A stretch of DNA of 64,000 bases from Acetobacteraceae bacterium (lineage in GTDB: Bacteria; Pseudomonadota; Alphaproteobacteria; Acetobacterales; Acetobacteraceae). Of the stretch, positions 48,194 to 56,323 are shown one piece after another (position 1 is the first letter of the stretch; each line of letters begins with the position of its first letter). Below the pieces are notes generated by a model. The model was not told where the DNA came from. It ran no database searches and saw only the letters and a program-made list of their open reading frames with translations. The translations under genes were made by a program, and so were the position numbers. The stretch is from positions 1 through 64,000 of the forward strand of contig DAIDKZ010000251.1 in assembly GCA_027449745.1 (NCBI GenBank), read 5' to 3'.

Positions 48194-48206
48194 TCAGAGC
48201 GATGCC

Positions 48207-49397
48207 TTAGGCGTTGAAGTCGTAGATGGAGCGGGTGTCGCGGTAAAGGAGTCGGAAGCCCGACACCTCACTGCGGATGTAGGTGATGGTCTGGTTCAGC
48301 ATCTCGCGGTCTTCCTCGGCCGTCTCGCCGCCGGCTTCCTTCAGCTCCTGCAGCGTCTCGGCGCGCGTGATGCCGATGAGCTGGTTGGACGGCGCGGACG
48401 ACGCGATGACGAAATTGACCGCGGCCGGGAACGGGTTGGGAAGCTGGAGCTGGGTGCCGGAAGCGTCGCGCAGCATCTGGGCCGGGGCGAAGAAGCCAGT
48501 CCCGGTCACAGGCTGGAACAGACGCATCCACTGGAACATCGCGCCCCAGTTGCCGATCACGGTGTCGATCGGCACGCCGTTCTGCGCCTGCGACACGAGC
48601 CATGCCATCAGCGCCTGGAAGTTGATCTGGCCGGCGGTGATGCCGGTCACGTTCCAGGGCGCGGCCGCGTAGCTCGACTGGTTGGTCACGAGCGCGGCCG
48701 AGTTCGCGCCGCCGTCGCCGGAGACGAGGACGTTCACCGCCGTCTTGATCTTCGACAGCGTCAGCTCGCGCTGGACGCGGGCGGCGAAGGGCGTCAGCAG
48801 GTCGAGCCGGGCGCGGCGGCTGAATTCGTAGGTCGTCCGGATGCCCGAGCCGTGCTTGAACATGCGGACCGCGGCTTCACTCGTCCTCAGCGAGCGCACC
48901 GGAATGCGCGCGCCTTCAGGGATGATGAACGAGTTGTAGTCGGCCGCATCGTCGTTGACGATGGTGAACAGCAGCTCGGGACCGTCGATCACCGTGCTGA
49001 CGGCCAGCATCGGCTCCAACTGCTCGATCGCGTCCATGCGGCGCGACCAGTAGAGCATGTCGTCGATGACCGGCGGGAACAGCGCGCGCGTGCCGGGGAA
49101 GGTCTGGAAGCTCTCGGACGCGGCCTGCAGCACCACGCCCTGCGCGAAATCGTCGCGCACCGGGAGGTTGAGGTAGGCGAGCGCCGCCTCATACCCGGTC
49201 AGGTCATTGAATTGCGTGCCGCGCGTGGTGATCGCGAGGGTCAGATAGTCCCGCAGCGAGACCGCGTGCTTGCGCGCAGTGCGCACGAGCGCCTGCCCTG
49301 CCCGCAGCGAGTCGCTCGGTTCCGTGGACTTGAGCCCCGCGAGAACCGTCTCGACCGGGGCGCGCTTGATGTCAAGCAGACTGGCAGCAGCGGCCAT
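48207..49397 (-). CDS. Major capsid protein
   Basis: 396 residues. The protein sits after the protease/scaffold and decoration-type genes, has the length and mixed alpha/beta composition of HK97-fold capsid proteins, and contains a long N-terminal helix (residues ~5-45) that may be removed by the protease, followed by E-loop-like and P-domain-like helices (FDDFAQGVVLQAASESF; KTAVNVLVSGDGGANSAALV). The fold cannot be proved from sequence by eye. It is followed by a strong hairpin, as expected for a highly expressed gene. Confidence 0.75.
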   Translation of the reverse strand: MAAAASLLDIKRAPVETVLAGLKSTEPSDSLRAGQALVRTARKHAVSLRDYLTLAITTRGTQFNDLTGYEAALAYLNLPVRDDFAQGVVLQAASESFQTFPGTRALFPPVIDDMLYWSRRMDAIEQLEPMLAVSTVIDGPELLFTIVNDDAADYNSFIIPEGARIPVRSLRTSEAAVRMFKHGSGIRTTYEFSRRARLDLLTPFAARVQRELTLSKIKTAVNVLVSGDGGANSAALVTNQSSYAAAPWNVTGITAGQINFQALMAWLVSQAQNGVPIDTVIGNWGAMFQWMRLFQPVTGTGFFAPAQMLRDASGTQLQLPNPFPAAVNFVIASSAPSNQLIGITRAETLQELKEAGGETAEEDREMLNQTITYIRSEVSGFRLLYRDTRSIYDFNA

Positions 49398-49410
49398 TGG
49401 TATTCACCCC

Positions 49411-50328
49411 TTACAGGAACAGAACGGTGGCGAGGTTGTTGACGTTATCGACCGCGATCACGACGTTGGTCCGCGCGAACGAGATCGGCAGGCCCTGGAC
49501 GGTGCCCTGCGTGGTCAGGCCGCCGCAGACGCTGCCGCCGATCTGCACCAGAGCGGGGCCGGCAAACAGCGCCTCGGTGGCGAGGTTGTCGGTGCCGGCG
49601 CCAGTCGGCGCGGTCGTGCCCGTGGTGTAGGGCGCGGTGCCCCCAGTGACGACCACCTGCACACCGTTGGGCAGCAGCAGCACCTGCCCGATCCCAAAGC
49701 TGGTCGAGGGCGCCCAGGGAAGCACCGGACCGACAAAGGCGATCCAGGTCGTGGTGCCGTCCACCCCGGGGCCGGTCGGGGCGATCGCGCCGGTGGTGCC
49801 GGCCACCGAGCAGGTGACGCTGACGCCGTTCGGCAGCAGCACGTTCTCACCGACGAAGGTCGGCATCCCGGCATACCACGCGACCGCGTTGCCGAATGCC
49901 GCCGGATCAACCGGCAGCAGCAGACCGCCCTCGGTCTGCACCGTGCCGGTGACGATGCCGAAGGTCGAGCGCGACTCGACGATGAAAAGCTGGCCGAGGA
50001 TCACGTCGTTCGGCTGCGCCAGACGCGCCGCGCCCTGCACGGCCACGTTGGCCGGCGTGGTCGGCTGCGGGTTGACCGCCACCGCGGCGCCGACGTTCTG
50101 ATAGCTCACCGTCCCGGTGAGCAGGAACGGGTAGGCGCTATCCTCGTCGATAATACCGGCGATCGACATCGCACCGAGCTGGCCCGGCACACGCGGATCG
50201 CCCGAGTTCACATACTTCGGCGTGTTGGGCAGCGTGTTCGCCAGCAGCGTCGGCGCGTCGATCAGGGTGCCCGCCGGATAGGCGAAGGCCCCGGTGGCGG
50301 TGGAGGCTACATTGTTCGGGGTGGTCAT
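49411..50328 (-). CDS. Head decoration-like protein (305 aa)
   Basis: 305 residues, low in charged residues, rich in Gly, Thr, Val and Pro. Two similar blocks can be seen: VLLPNGVSVTCSVAGTTGAI near 160 and VLLLPNGVQVVVTGGTAPYT near 220, each ending in APTG.G, suggesting an internal duplication of a small beta domain. Its place between protease and capsid genes fits a lambda D-like stabilisation protein, though far larger. Confidence 0.6.
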   Translation of the reverse strand: MTTPNNVASTATGAFAYPAGTLIDAPTLLANTLPNTPKYVNSGDPRVPGQLGAMSIAGIIDEDSAYPFLLTGTVSYQNVGAAVAVNPQPTTPANVAVQGAARLAQPNDVILGQLFIVESRSTFGIVTGTVQTEGGLLLPVDPAAFGNAVAWYAGMPTFVGENVLLPNGVSVTCSVAGTTGAIAPTGPGVDGTTTWIAFVGPVLPWAPSTSFGIGQVLLLPNGVQVVVTGGTAPYTTGTTAPTGAGTDNLATEALFAGPALVQIGGSVCGGLTTQGTVQGLPISFARTNVVIAVDNVNNLATVLFL

Positions 50329-50356
50329 GGATGGACCTCTTGCCTACGGGGGAGCG

Positions 50357-50770
50357 TTACTTGCGGGTGAAGGCGGCGAAGCTCGGCGCGGCCGGGCTGC
50401 CGTCGCCGGTGCCGGTCTCCGGCGGCCGGGCGACGCCGCCCGCCGGGACGCGCATGGCGAGCTGGGCGCGCAGCTCGCGCACCATGCTGATGCGCTCGGC
50501 GATGGTGGCCGGCAGGCTCTCCAGCTTGCCGCCCGTCGCGGCGAGGCTCGCCTTGAGAACCTCCTCGATGAACGCGCCGGCCGCCTCGACGTCAGCCTTG
50601 ACCTTGACGGCATCGACGGCGAGCGCGGCCGCCAGCTTGGTCTCGACGTCGGCCACCTTGGCGCGGAGCGCGGTCAGCTCGGTCTGCGCGGCCGTGAGCT
50701 GGGTGTTGGCGGCAAGCAGATCGCGATCCGCCACGATCTTCTCCGCCTTGAGGGTGACGAGTTCGTCCAT
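50357..50770 (-). CDS. Possible internal-start scaffold (Nu3-like)
   Basis: An in-frame ATG at 50770 within the protease gene begins exactly where the coiled-coil scaffold starts; AGGA occurs about 11 bases upstream. The product would be about 137 residues. Lambda Nu3 within C is the precedent. It is inferred only, because the spacing is longer than ideal. Confidence 0.4.
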   Translation of the reverse strand: MDELVTLKAEKIVADRDLLAANTQLTAAQTELTALRAKVADVETKLAAALAVDAVKVKADVEAAGAFIEEVLKASLAATGGKLESLPATIAERISMVRELRAQLAMRVPAGGVARPPETGTGDGSPAAPSFAAFTRK

Positions 50771-51532
50771 GTTGATCGGATTCCTGGCTGGAGCGGGGGG
50801 CGGGGAGGGGGGAGACGGAGGAGGAACGTCGAGCGTGGCCGAGGCGCGGAGGTAGAACACGCTGTCGTCGAAGCCCCGGCTGAGCAGCATCTGCTCGAAG
50901 GCGGGGCTCTTGGCGAGTGCCTGACGGGACCGCGGCAGGATGCTCGCGCCGGGCGACGCGCCGCGATCGACGAGGCTCAGCTCGTCCCACGCCTCCAGGC
51001 CGTGCAGGCGCATGCTGACGCCGTCCGTGCCGATCACGTGGCCGTTGGCGCAGGTGCAGTCCCACAGGTTGTCCAGGGTGGCGTCGGTGCCCTTGTAATC
51101 CCAGCCGCAGGCGGAGCAGAGGAGCTGCTTCGGCAGCATGCCGACCGAGACATCGGTGAGGACGCCAGTGTCGATCTTGTTCACGAGGTCGCTGTCGCGC
51201 CGCGGCATGTAGAACACCGCATGCAGCGCCGAGTGGCCGTTCTCGATCGGGCGCACGGCGGCGGCGACAACCCGGCCGACCGGGATGCCGGGGTTGTGCA
51301 TGCGCTGGACCGGCAGCGAGCCGTCCTTACCCTTGACGCTGGCCGCCATGGCGTGCAGCACATCGACGCCGATCTGCGCGCCCTGGTAGATGCCGTTACG
51401 CCGGCGCAGCGGGCGGGTGCTCACAGCCTGCGCCTCGAAAACGGCAAGGTCGTCCATCGGCACACTCTCATCGCCGTAAGCGGCTTTGATCATGTCCTGG
51501 ACGGCTGTCGTCTTCTCGACCTGCTTGAACAT
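50357..51532 (-). CDS. Prohead protease-scaffold fusion
   Basis: 391 residues from ATG 51532. Residues ~35-200 look like a serine-type prohead protease: His79 in RMHNPGIPVGRV, Ser129 in TDVSVGML, and the later LSLVDRGASPGASIL typical of these enzymes. A zinc ribbon (Cys139, Cys142, Cys159, Cys161/His165) is inserted after the Ser. Residues ~240-391 are Pro-linker then a coiled coil, as in scaffolds. An internal ATG at 50770 (MDELVTLKAEKIV) could give a separate scaffold, like lambda Nu3 within C. Confidence 0.75.
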   Translation of the reverse strand: MFKQVEKTTAVQDMIKAAYGDESVPMDDLAVFEAQAVSTRPLRRRNGIYQGAQIGVDVLHAMAASVKGKDGSLPVQRMHNPGIPVGRVVAAAVRPIENGHSALHAVFYMPRRDSDLVNKIDTGVLTDVSVGMLPKQLLCSACGWDYKGTDATLDNLWDCTCANGHVIGTDGVSMRLHGLEAWDELSLVDRGASPGASILPRSRQALAKSPAFEQMLLSRGFDDSVFYLRASATLDVPPPSPPSPPPAPARNPINMDELVTLKAEKIVADRDLLAANTQLTAAQTELTALRAKVADVETKLAAALAVDAVKVKADVEAAGAFIEEVLKASLAATGGKLESLPATIAERISMVRELRAQLAMRVPAGGVARPPETGTGDGSPAAPSFAAFTRK

Positions 51533-51595
51533 TCTTTCGCTATTGCCGGAGTCACGGATGGGCCGCAACAGTTTTTATATCTTATTACTAAAGAA
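51533..51595 (-). promoter_or_regulatory. A/T-rich stretch, candidate late promoter
   Basis: The gap upstream of the protease gene has, on the minus strand, TTTAGTAATAAGATATAAAA around 51562-51585, the most A/T-rich block in this high-GC region. TATAAA resembles a -10 element; no good -35 is seen. It would drive protease, scaffold and capsid genes. Weak evidence. Confidence 0.35.
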
Positions 51596-51895
51596 CTACG
51601 GCACGACCTGGACGACGAAGGTGGGCTCCAGCCGCTGCCCGAGCGAAGTCGTGAAGCTGCCGGTGATGGTATAGAAGACACCCGCCGTGCCGCCGGACAG
51701 CAGAACACCGACAAGGCCCCCGTTGACCTGAGGGTTGCTCACAATCAAATCGGTGGGCGACGGCAGCGCCGACGACCCAACCGTTGAGATGACCTCCCCC
51801 TGGACCAGAAGGTTTGTCAGGTCGAAGAAATAGGTCTTGGTCTCTGCTTGACGCTTCGGGTCCAGCGTCAGGATCGTGGGGCCGGTCTGGGTCAT
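51596..51895 (-). CDS. Fibre-tail adaptor-like protein
   Basis: 99 residues from the ATG at 51895 that overlaps the preceding stop (ATGA). The pattern LDPKRQAETKTYFFDLTNLL ... VGVLLSGGTAGVFYTITGSF, TT..G resembles the phage fiber-tail adaptor family, small Ig-like proteins. Directly follows the large repeat fibre gene, which fits a linker or base for it. Moderate. Confidence 0.6.
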   Translation of the reverse strand: MTQTGPTILTLDPKRQAETKTYFFDLTNLLVQGEVISTVGSSALPSPTDLIVSNPQVNGGLVGVLLSGGTAGVFYTITGSFTTSLGQRLEPTFVVQVVP

Positions 51896-53961
51896 AGCTG
51901 GGGATGCCATACGTTGTTTGGCATTGAAGATTTCCAGATCACGCGAGATTGTCCTGGTTCGAGCGTGTCAAGCGTGCTTGCCGGCAGCCCGGGTAGCGGC
52001 GGCAGGAACAAATCGTTGCAGTAAAGGAAGTCGGCCAGAGCGCCGGTGAGCACGTTCGCGGCCACCGGCATCATCTGCGTGATCTCGGTGGTGAAACCGA
52101 GGGTCGAGGCGATCGAGGCCGGCTGGGCCACGGTGGTGGTCAGGCTGGCGCCGGAGAGGGTGGTCGCGCTGACGGCCGCGCCCTGCTGCAGGCCAGCGCC
52201 GGCGGCGAAGGCGTCGAGGGCGCTGACCGCGACGGCGCCGGTGGTGCTGACGGTTGCGGCCGAGCTGACGGTAGAGGAGGTGGTGGCGGCGGTGCTCGCC
52301 GGCTGGGTGATCGTGGTGGTCGCGGCCAGGGTGCTCGGCGTCGCGACGGCGACGGCGGCGCTTGGGGTCGAGAGGGCCGTGAGGGTCGAGAGGGTCGTGG
52401 CCGCGACGGTGGCCGGCTGGGCGACGGTGGTGGCCGAGGCGGCGGCGGAGGACGTGGTCGCGGTGATGGGCGCCGGCTGGGCGACGGTGGTGGTCGGCGC
52501 CAGGGTGGTCGAGGTGGCGGCCGCGATGGTCGCCGGCTGGGCGATGGCGGTGGCCGAGGCGAGCGTGTCGGCGGCGCTGACCGCGACCGCGCCAGTGGTG
52601 CTGACCGCGGCGGTCGAGCTGACGGTGGACGGCGTGGTGACGACGACCTGACCGTTCGGGTTCTCGGTGACGACGATGGTCGTGGTCGTGGTGACGGCGA
52701 CGGTCGCCGACTGGACGGTGATCGCGGCGGCCGAGGCGAGCGCGTCGGCGGCGCTGACGGCGACGGCGCCGGTGGTGCTGACCGTCGCGGCCGAGGCGAT
52801 GGTGGAGGATGTGGCTGCGGTGATGGTCGCCGGCTGGGCGACGCTGGTGGCCGAGGCGAGCGCGGAAGCGGTCGCGGCCGTGATGGTCGCCGCCTGGGCT
52901 TCAGCCGTGGCCGAGGCAAAGGTGTCGGTGGCGCTGACGGTGACGGTCGCCGGCTGCGCGACGGTGGTGGTCGGCGCCAGCGTGGTCGAAACGGTCGCGG
53001 TGATGGTCGCCGGCTGGGCTTCCGTCGTGGCCGAGGCGAAGGTGTCGGTGGCCGTGACCGCAACGGTGCCGATCGTGCCCGAGGACGCGGCCGAGCTGAG
53101 GGTAGATGAAGTGGTCGCGGTGACGGTCGCCGGCTGGGCTTCCGTCGTGGCCGAGGCGAACGTGTCGGCGGCGCTGACGGCGATGGTCGCCGGCTGGGCT
53201 TCCGTCGTGGCCGAGGCGAACGTGTCGGGGGCGCTGACGGCGACGGTCGCGGAATTGCCACCTGTGATGACCACGAAGCGAGGACGGCGGCGTGCGATCG
53301 GGTCAACCGGCGGGTGAGAGCCAAAGGATGGAACGTATGTTCCGGAGCGGCCCAGAAGGGTGCTTCCGAACCCGTGATCCCTCAGATTGTCGCGCATAGG
53401 AAAGTATATCGCCGGGGGGCCTGCGCTTCTGACAGACAGCGGGTTACGCCCTGCAGCAAGGGAGCGCAAATCCTGCAACGAAAGAGGCCCATTCCAGAAT
53501 GCAAATTCAGCCCACCCAGTCCCTTTGGGGGGTGTGTTGGCGTTATAGAAAGAATTGCCGAATTGGATGTATCCTGGATTAGTAAGAGAAGAACCCCCTG
53601 TGTCGGATAATGTGAACTCTAGGTTGTTTACCTTGATCGTGACATCCCCTGGGGCGGTTTCCGCAGGAGTATATCCAATGAAATTCCAGCCAACTTGTGT
53701 AGCCGTGGAGGCATATCCTGTTCCTGTGGTGCCGACACCGTTGATACTGAATTCCAGAGCACCGTAAACCTGCAATATTTCAATGGGGCCGTTGGAGCCA
53801 TATTGCCCCGCCCACTGGAAAATGCTGCCGGCCGCACTGCCTCCGACAGCCGTCAGGTAGACCCAGAGCGCGGCCGAAGATACCTGAGTGTTAGCGGTAG
53901 AGGTCGCAGGCCCCGTTCCCGAGAGGATCGGGATGTTTACCCCATCTGCGAAAACACCCAC
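51892..53961 (-). CDS. LamG-like / tandem-repeat fibre protein
   Basis: 689 residues from GTG 53961. Residues 1-230 resemble a LamG/concanavalin sugar-binding domain ([40 protein letters not shown]). Residues ~238-614 are about 19 tandem repeats of about 20 residues with a form such as [20 protein letters not shown], rich in Ala, Thr, Ser and Val. The last 75 residues are unique. It looks like a surface fibre with a sugar-binding head and a stalk of repeats. The LamG half is less GC-rich than its surroundings, suggesting separate origin. Confidence 0.8.
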   Translation of the reverse strand: MGVFADGVNIPILSGTGPATSTANTQVSSAALWVYLTAVGGSAAGSIFQWAGQYGSNGPIEILQVYGALEFSINGVGTTGTGYASTATQVGWNFIGYTPAETAPGDVTIKVNNLEFTLSDTGGSSLTNPGYIQFGNSFYNANTPPKGTGWAEFAFWNGPLSLQDLRSLAAGRNPLSVRSAGPPAIYFPMRDNLRDHGFGSTLLGRSGTYVPSFGSHPPVDPIARRRPRFVVITGGNSATVAVSAPDTFASATTEAQPATIAVSAADTFASATTEAQPATVTATTSSTLSSAASSGTIGTVAVTATDTFASATTEAQPATITATVSTTLAPTTTVAQPATVTVSATDTFASATAEAQAATITAATASALASATSVAQPATITAATSSTIASAATVSTTGAVAVSAADALASAAAITVQSATVAVTTTTTIVVTENPNGQVVVTTPSTVSSTAAVSTTGAVAVSAADTLASATAIAQPATIAAATSTTLAPTTTVAQPAPITATTSSAAASATTVAQPATVAATTLSTLTALSTPSAAVAVATPSTLAATTTITQPASTAATTSSTVSSAATVSTTGAVAVSALDAFAAGAGLQQGAAVSATTLSGASLTTTVAQPASIASTLGFTTEITQMMPVAANVLTGALADFLYCNDLFLPPLPGLPASTLDTLEPGQSRVIWKSSMPNNVWHPQL
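52120..53250 (-). repeat. About 19 tandem 60-bp repeats
   Basis: Direct repeats of about 60 bases, encoding the 20-residue units of the fibre protein. The most similar copies lie at 53120-53240, where GGTCGCCGGCTGGGCTTCCG recurs at 60-base spacing. Such arrays expand and contract by recombination, so copy number may vary among isolates. Confidence 0.85.
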
Positions 53962-53964
53962 GGC

Positions 53965-54324
53965 TTAGAAAGTCCCGTAGCCGATCTGGGCATTCCCGGT
54001 GACAGCCGTCCCGGTTGGCCCGGAAACGTCCACACGAGCCGCCTGCGCCGACGGCGGAATCGGAATGACTGCTGTTTCAGTCGTCGAAGCTGCCAGCGAG
54101 CAGGGAAAGGTTCCACAGGCGTAAAAGGTGGTGCCATCCGGGCTGACCATCACAGTAGCAACCGCGGCTCCGGTGGGTGCCGTGGCTCCAGTCGTGAAGG
54201 TGATATAGGCGTCCGCAAAATCATCCGTCGCGATATTTACGGGTGTCCCCGGGTAATTGGTTCCAACGGCGAACGTTCCCGATGCGCCAGTATTCGTGGA
54301 AGCTTGGTTTTTTACAGCGGCCAT
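53965..54324 (-). CDS. Hypothetical structural protein (119 aa)
   Basis: 119 residues, all-beta composition, few charges (ADAYITFTTGATAPTGAAVA; TAVIPIPPSAQAARVDVSGP). Probably a small head or fibre subunit since it lies among structural genes. The nucleotide composition is lower in GC than neighbours, like the adjoining LamG domain. Confidence 0.6.
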   Translation of the reverse strand: MAAVKNQASTNTGASGTFAVGTNYPGTPVNIATDDFADAYITFTTGATAPTGAAVATVMVSPDGTTFYACGTFPCSLAASTTETAVIPIPPSAQAARVDVSGPTGTAVTGNAQIGYGTF

Positions 54325-54334
54325 CGGTCCGCTC

Positions 54335-54781
54335 CTATGCGATCGCCGCTGCGACGTCCGCAGCGGTCAAGGGGGGCTGCCACAGGGGCGCCTGCGCCAG
54401 CGCGAGGATCGCCGTCTGGTCCGCCGCGGTGATGACCGCGGCCGTCACCAGGGCCTGAAGCTGGGTCTGCATGCGCCCCGCAACGGTCGCGTTCGACATC
54501 TGGAAGACCGGGGCCAGGGTGCTGTGCTCGAACGCGAAGATAAGGCTCGTCGCGGCCTGCACGGCCGCCGTGGGGGCGCCCGAGGGGGGAGATGTCGCGA
54601 ACGACAGCAACGTCACCAGCGAGCCGCTGAGCCCCAGCACCGTGAAGACGGACCCCACGGGGACATCGCTGAGGGTTGGTGCCGTCTGCGCGTTGAGCGT
54701 CGTCGCCGCGTCGGCCGTGGTGGCCGGCGCGGGCGAGAGCGCGAGGTAGGCTGCCTTCACCTGAGGGTAGGTCCACGCCAT
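54335..54781 (-). CDS. Hypothetical protein (148 aa)
   Basis: 148 residues, almost no charged residues, rich in Ala, Leu and Thr, helical (MAWTYPQVKAAYLALSPAPA; RMQTQLQALVTAAVITAADQ). No clear transmembrane topology. Starts just after the stop of the 58-residue gene upstream (two-base gap). Probably structural by location; not recognised. Confidence 0.6.
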   Translation of the reverse strand: MAWTYPQVKAAYLALSPAPATTADAATTLNAQTAPTLSDVPVGSVFTVLGLSGSLVTLLSFATSPPSGAPTAAVQAATSLIFAFEHSTLAPVFQMSNATVAGRMQTQLQALVTAAVITAADQTAILALAQAPLWQPPLTAADVAAAIA

Positions 54782-54783
54782 GA

Positions 54784-54960
54784 TCAGGCTCCCTTGGTCA
54801 TCTTCGCAGCGATGGCGCGCAGCCGCGCCGAGGTCTCGACCGGGTGCTCAAGCGCCTCGGCCACGACCAGCAGCAGCAGACGTCCCATGCGCAGGGTCTC
54901 GGGATCGTCCTCGTCGAGAAAGGCACGCTCGATCTCGATCCAGGTCTGATCAGGGAGCAC
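54784..54960 (-). CDS. Small helical protein (58 aa)
   Basis: 58 residues from GTG 54960 with GGAGG six bases before it. Sequence MLPDQTWIEIERAFLDEDDP then ETLRMGRLLLLVVAEALEHP: helical, acidic then basic. It overlaps the winged-helix gene by 11 bases, so translation is coupled. It may be a partner of that protein (inference). It is shorter than usual gene-calling cut-offs and easily missed. Confidence 0.65.
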   Translation of the reverse strand: MLPDQTWIEIERAFLDEDDPETLRMGRLLLLVVAEALEHPVETSARLRAIAAKMTKGA

Positions 54961-55318
54961 GGTCGCCTCCAGGGGGTAGTATCCGGTAGCCGATGGTGCG
55001 GACGGTCTCGATCTCGATCACGACGCCGGCGGTGGCAACCTTGCGGCGCAGCTTGCTCAGGATGGAGCGCAGACGCGGCGCGTGGGTGCCCAGCTCCAGG
55101 TCTTCCCGGTAGAGCGTGCGCACGATCTCCTGGTAGGACACACGCTGCCCCTGCGCGAGCAGGAGCAGCGTGAGCAGCTTCCCTTCGATCGGCGCGAGCC
55201 TGCAGACCCTTTCCTTGACCCTCGGATGGGGAAAGATCGCAGACAGAGACACAGCTTCCTCGCTGACGACATCGAAATACAGCTCGCCGCCGAGGTGAAG
55301 AAACTGTGCCGACGTCAT
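54950..55318 (-). CDS. OmpR/PhoB-type winged-helix DNA-binding protein
   Basis: 122 residues. The C-terminal part (~40-115) follows the response-regulator effector fold: LAPIEGKLLTLLLLAQGQRV, SYQEIVRTLY, HAPRLRSILSKLRRKV (recognition helix) and IEIETVRTIGYRI (wing hairpin). There is no phosphoreceiver domain; the first 40 residues are a short beta segment. It is thus a stand-alone transcription factor, possibly timing late genes or acting on host promoters. Being in the middle of structural genes is unusual. Its ATG overlaps the preceding stop by one base. Confidence 0.8.
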   Translation of the reverse strand: MTSAQFLHLGGELYFDVVSEEAVSLSAIFPHPRVKERVCRLAPIEGKLLTLLLLAQGQRVSYQEIVRTLYREDLELGTHAPRLRSILSKLRRKVATAGVVIEIETVRTIGYRILPPGGDRAP

Positions 55319-55758
55319 CAGGCGCCGCCGATGGTGTCCGTGAAGCTCGTGATGTTGATGGTCATGCCGGACGCGATCGTCGCCGAGGCCAGGATCATGT
55401 CGGTGCCGCTCGTGCCGGCGGTGCCCTGCATGACGCAGTTGCCGGCCGAGTCGAGGACGCGGAAGTGGCCCGCGGTGCCGGCGGCGCTACCGGTCATGGT
55501 CCAGGTTCCGGCCAGCGCGGTGGCGACGGCGCCCGTTCCGGTCGTGATGTTGGCCCCCAGCGGCAGCGAGCCCGTGGCGAGCAGCGTGCCGGCCTCGGCC
55601 GTGCCGCAGTTCGCCGGCGGGGCGCCGGTGTAGAGGTTGATCGAGAAGGTGCCGGTCGTGGGGGGGACGGTCGGGCACGCCGTGGTCGTGTTGCCCAGAA
55701 ACAGCCCGATGGCAGAGGCGAGGTTCTGCCTGAGATTGGTGCTATACTGAATTGCCAT
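55318..55758 (-). CDS. Phage structural protein (146 aa)
   Basis: 146 residues, beta-rich, low charge. The layout INLYTGAPPANCGTAEAGTL ... LAGTWTMTGSAAGTAGHFRV ... MILASATIASGMTINITSFT is a recurrent small phage protein of unknown function in head or tail operons. First gene after the leftward terminator at 55852, so a promoter should lie between 55759 and 55851. Confidence 0.65.
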   Translation of the reverse strand: MAIQYSTNLRQNLASAIGLFLGNTTTACPTVPPTTGTFSINLYTGAPPANCGTAEAGTLLATGSLPLGANITTGTGAVATALAGTWTMTGSAAGTAGHFRVLDSAGNCVMQGTAGTSGTDMILASATIASGMTINITSFTDTIGGA

Positions 55759-55851
55759 GTGGGTGCCCGCGCAGGATGTGAAGGGGAGCGTCCACTTCTA
55801 CGGCACGCGGATTGGCAACTCTACGGACTTTCTTTAGTTGTCATAAAATAA
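55759..55851 (-). promoter_or_regulatory. Probable leftward promoter region (undefined)
   Basis: Since an intrinsic terminator precedes the 55758 gene, this gap should hold a leftward promoter. On the minus strand it has TGACAACTAAAGAAAGTCCG; AACTAAAG also occurs in the gap before the portal gene (58651-58658). No standard -35/-10 pair is convincing, so a phage-specific or regulator-dependent promoter is possible. Confidence 0.35.
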
Positions 55852-55873
55852 CCCCCGAGGTTTCCCTCGGGGG
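55843..55873 (-). terminator. Intrinsic terminator after the endolysin gene
   Basis: Reading leftwards, CCCCCGAGG (complement of 55865-55873), a GAAA loop, CCTCGGGGG (complement of 55852-55860), then TTATTTTA. A 9-bp perfect stem with a stable GNRA loop and T-rich tail. It separates the terminase-portal-lysis unit from the head-tail unit. Confidence 0.85.
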
Positions 55874-55897
55874 CGGCTCAAATCGAAGCTCTAAAAA

Positions 55898-56317
55898 TTA
55901 CACGCGCGTGATGTAAAAGGTGTGATGACCGATGACGCAGGTCTGATGCGCGCTCTCGATCCAATGCGGTTGGTCCACAGCGAGGTTGACGTAGCTGTCG
56001 GCGCCCCCCGTCCCATCGGCCAGCTCGCCGGCGAGCGCGCGGGCGGCGATGTCGGACGCGATCGCGAACTCCGGATCGCTGACGTCCACGGCCAGCATCT
56101 TCTCCCGGTTGGGGTCGCTGACCAGCCAGCACGAGAACTGCCAGGGGGCGAGGCAGACCGACTTGACATCGGTCCCCCACCAGCCGGGGTGCGCGGCCCG
56201 GTTGAGCATGACCGAGGCCACCGCCTCCATGCCGGACTGGCCCTCGCCGCGCGCCTCACCCCAGATGGTGCGCGCGAAAACGCTGTGCGTGTCGAGGCTG
56301 TGTGGATCAATGCTCAT
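55898..56317 (-). CDS. Endolysin: SleB-type cell wall hydrolase
   Basis: 139 residues. The SleB/CwlJ hydrolase pattern is clear: FARTIWGEARGEG with the catalytic Glu (~20), then EAVASVMLNRA, and APWQFSCW. These are transglycosylase- or amidase-like peptidoglycan hydrolases used by many alphaproteobacterial phages for lysis. It has no signal peptide and follows the holin gene directly. ATG 56317 is preferred; a GTG one codon earlier is also possible. Confidence 0.88.
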   Translation of the reverse strand: MSIDPHSLDTHSVFARTIWGEARGEGQSGMEAVASVMLNRAAHPGWWGTDVKSVCLAPWQFSCWLVSDPNREKMLAVDVSDPEFAIASDIAARALAGELADGTGGADSYVNLAVDQPHWIESAHQTCVIGHHTFYITRV

Positions 56318-56323
56318 CACGAA

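Noticed and set aside
52120-53250. 60-bp repeats as a CRISPR array
   Set aside because: The repeats are contiguous, coding and degenerate, with no unique spacers.
52046-53317. Plus-strand frames with Val/Ala repeats opposite the fibre repeats
   Set aside because: They mirror the 60-bp repeats of the minus-strand gene; the start, the LamG domain and the unique C-terminus belong to the minus strand.
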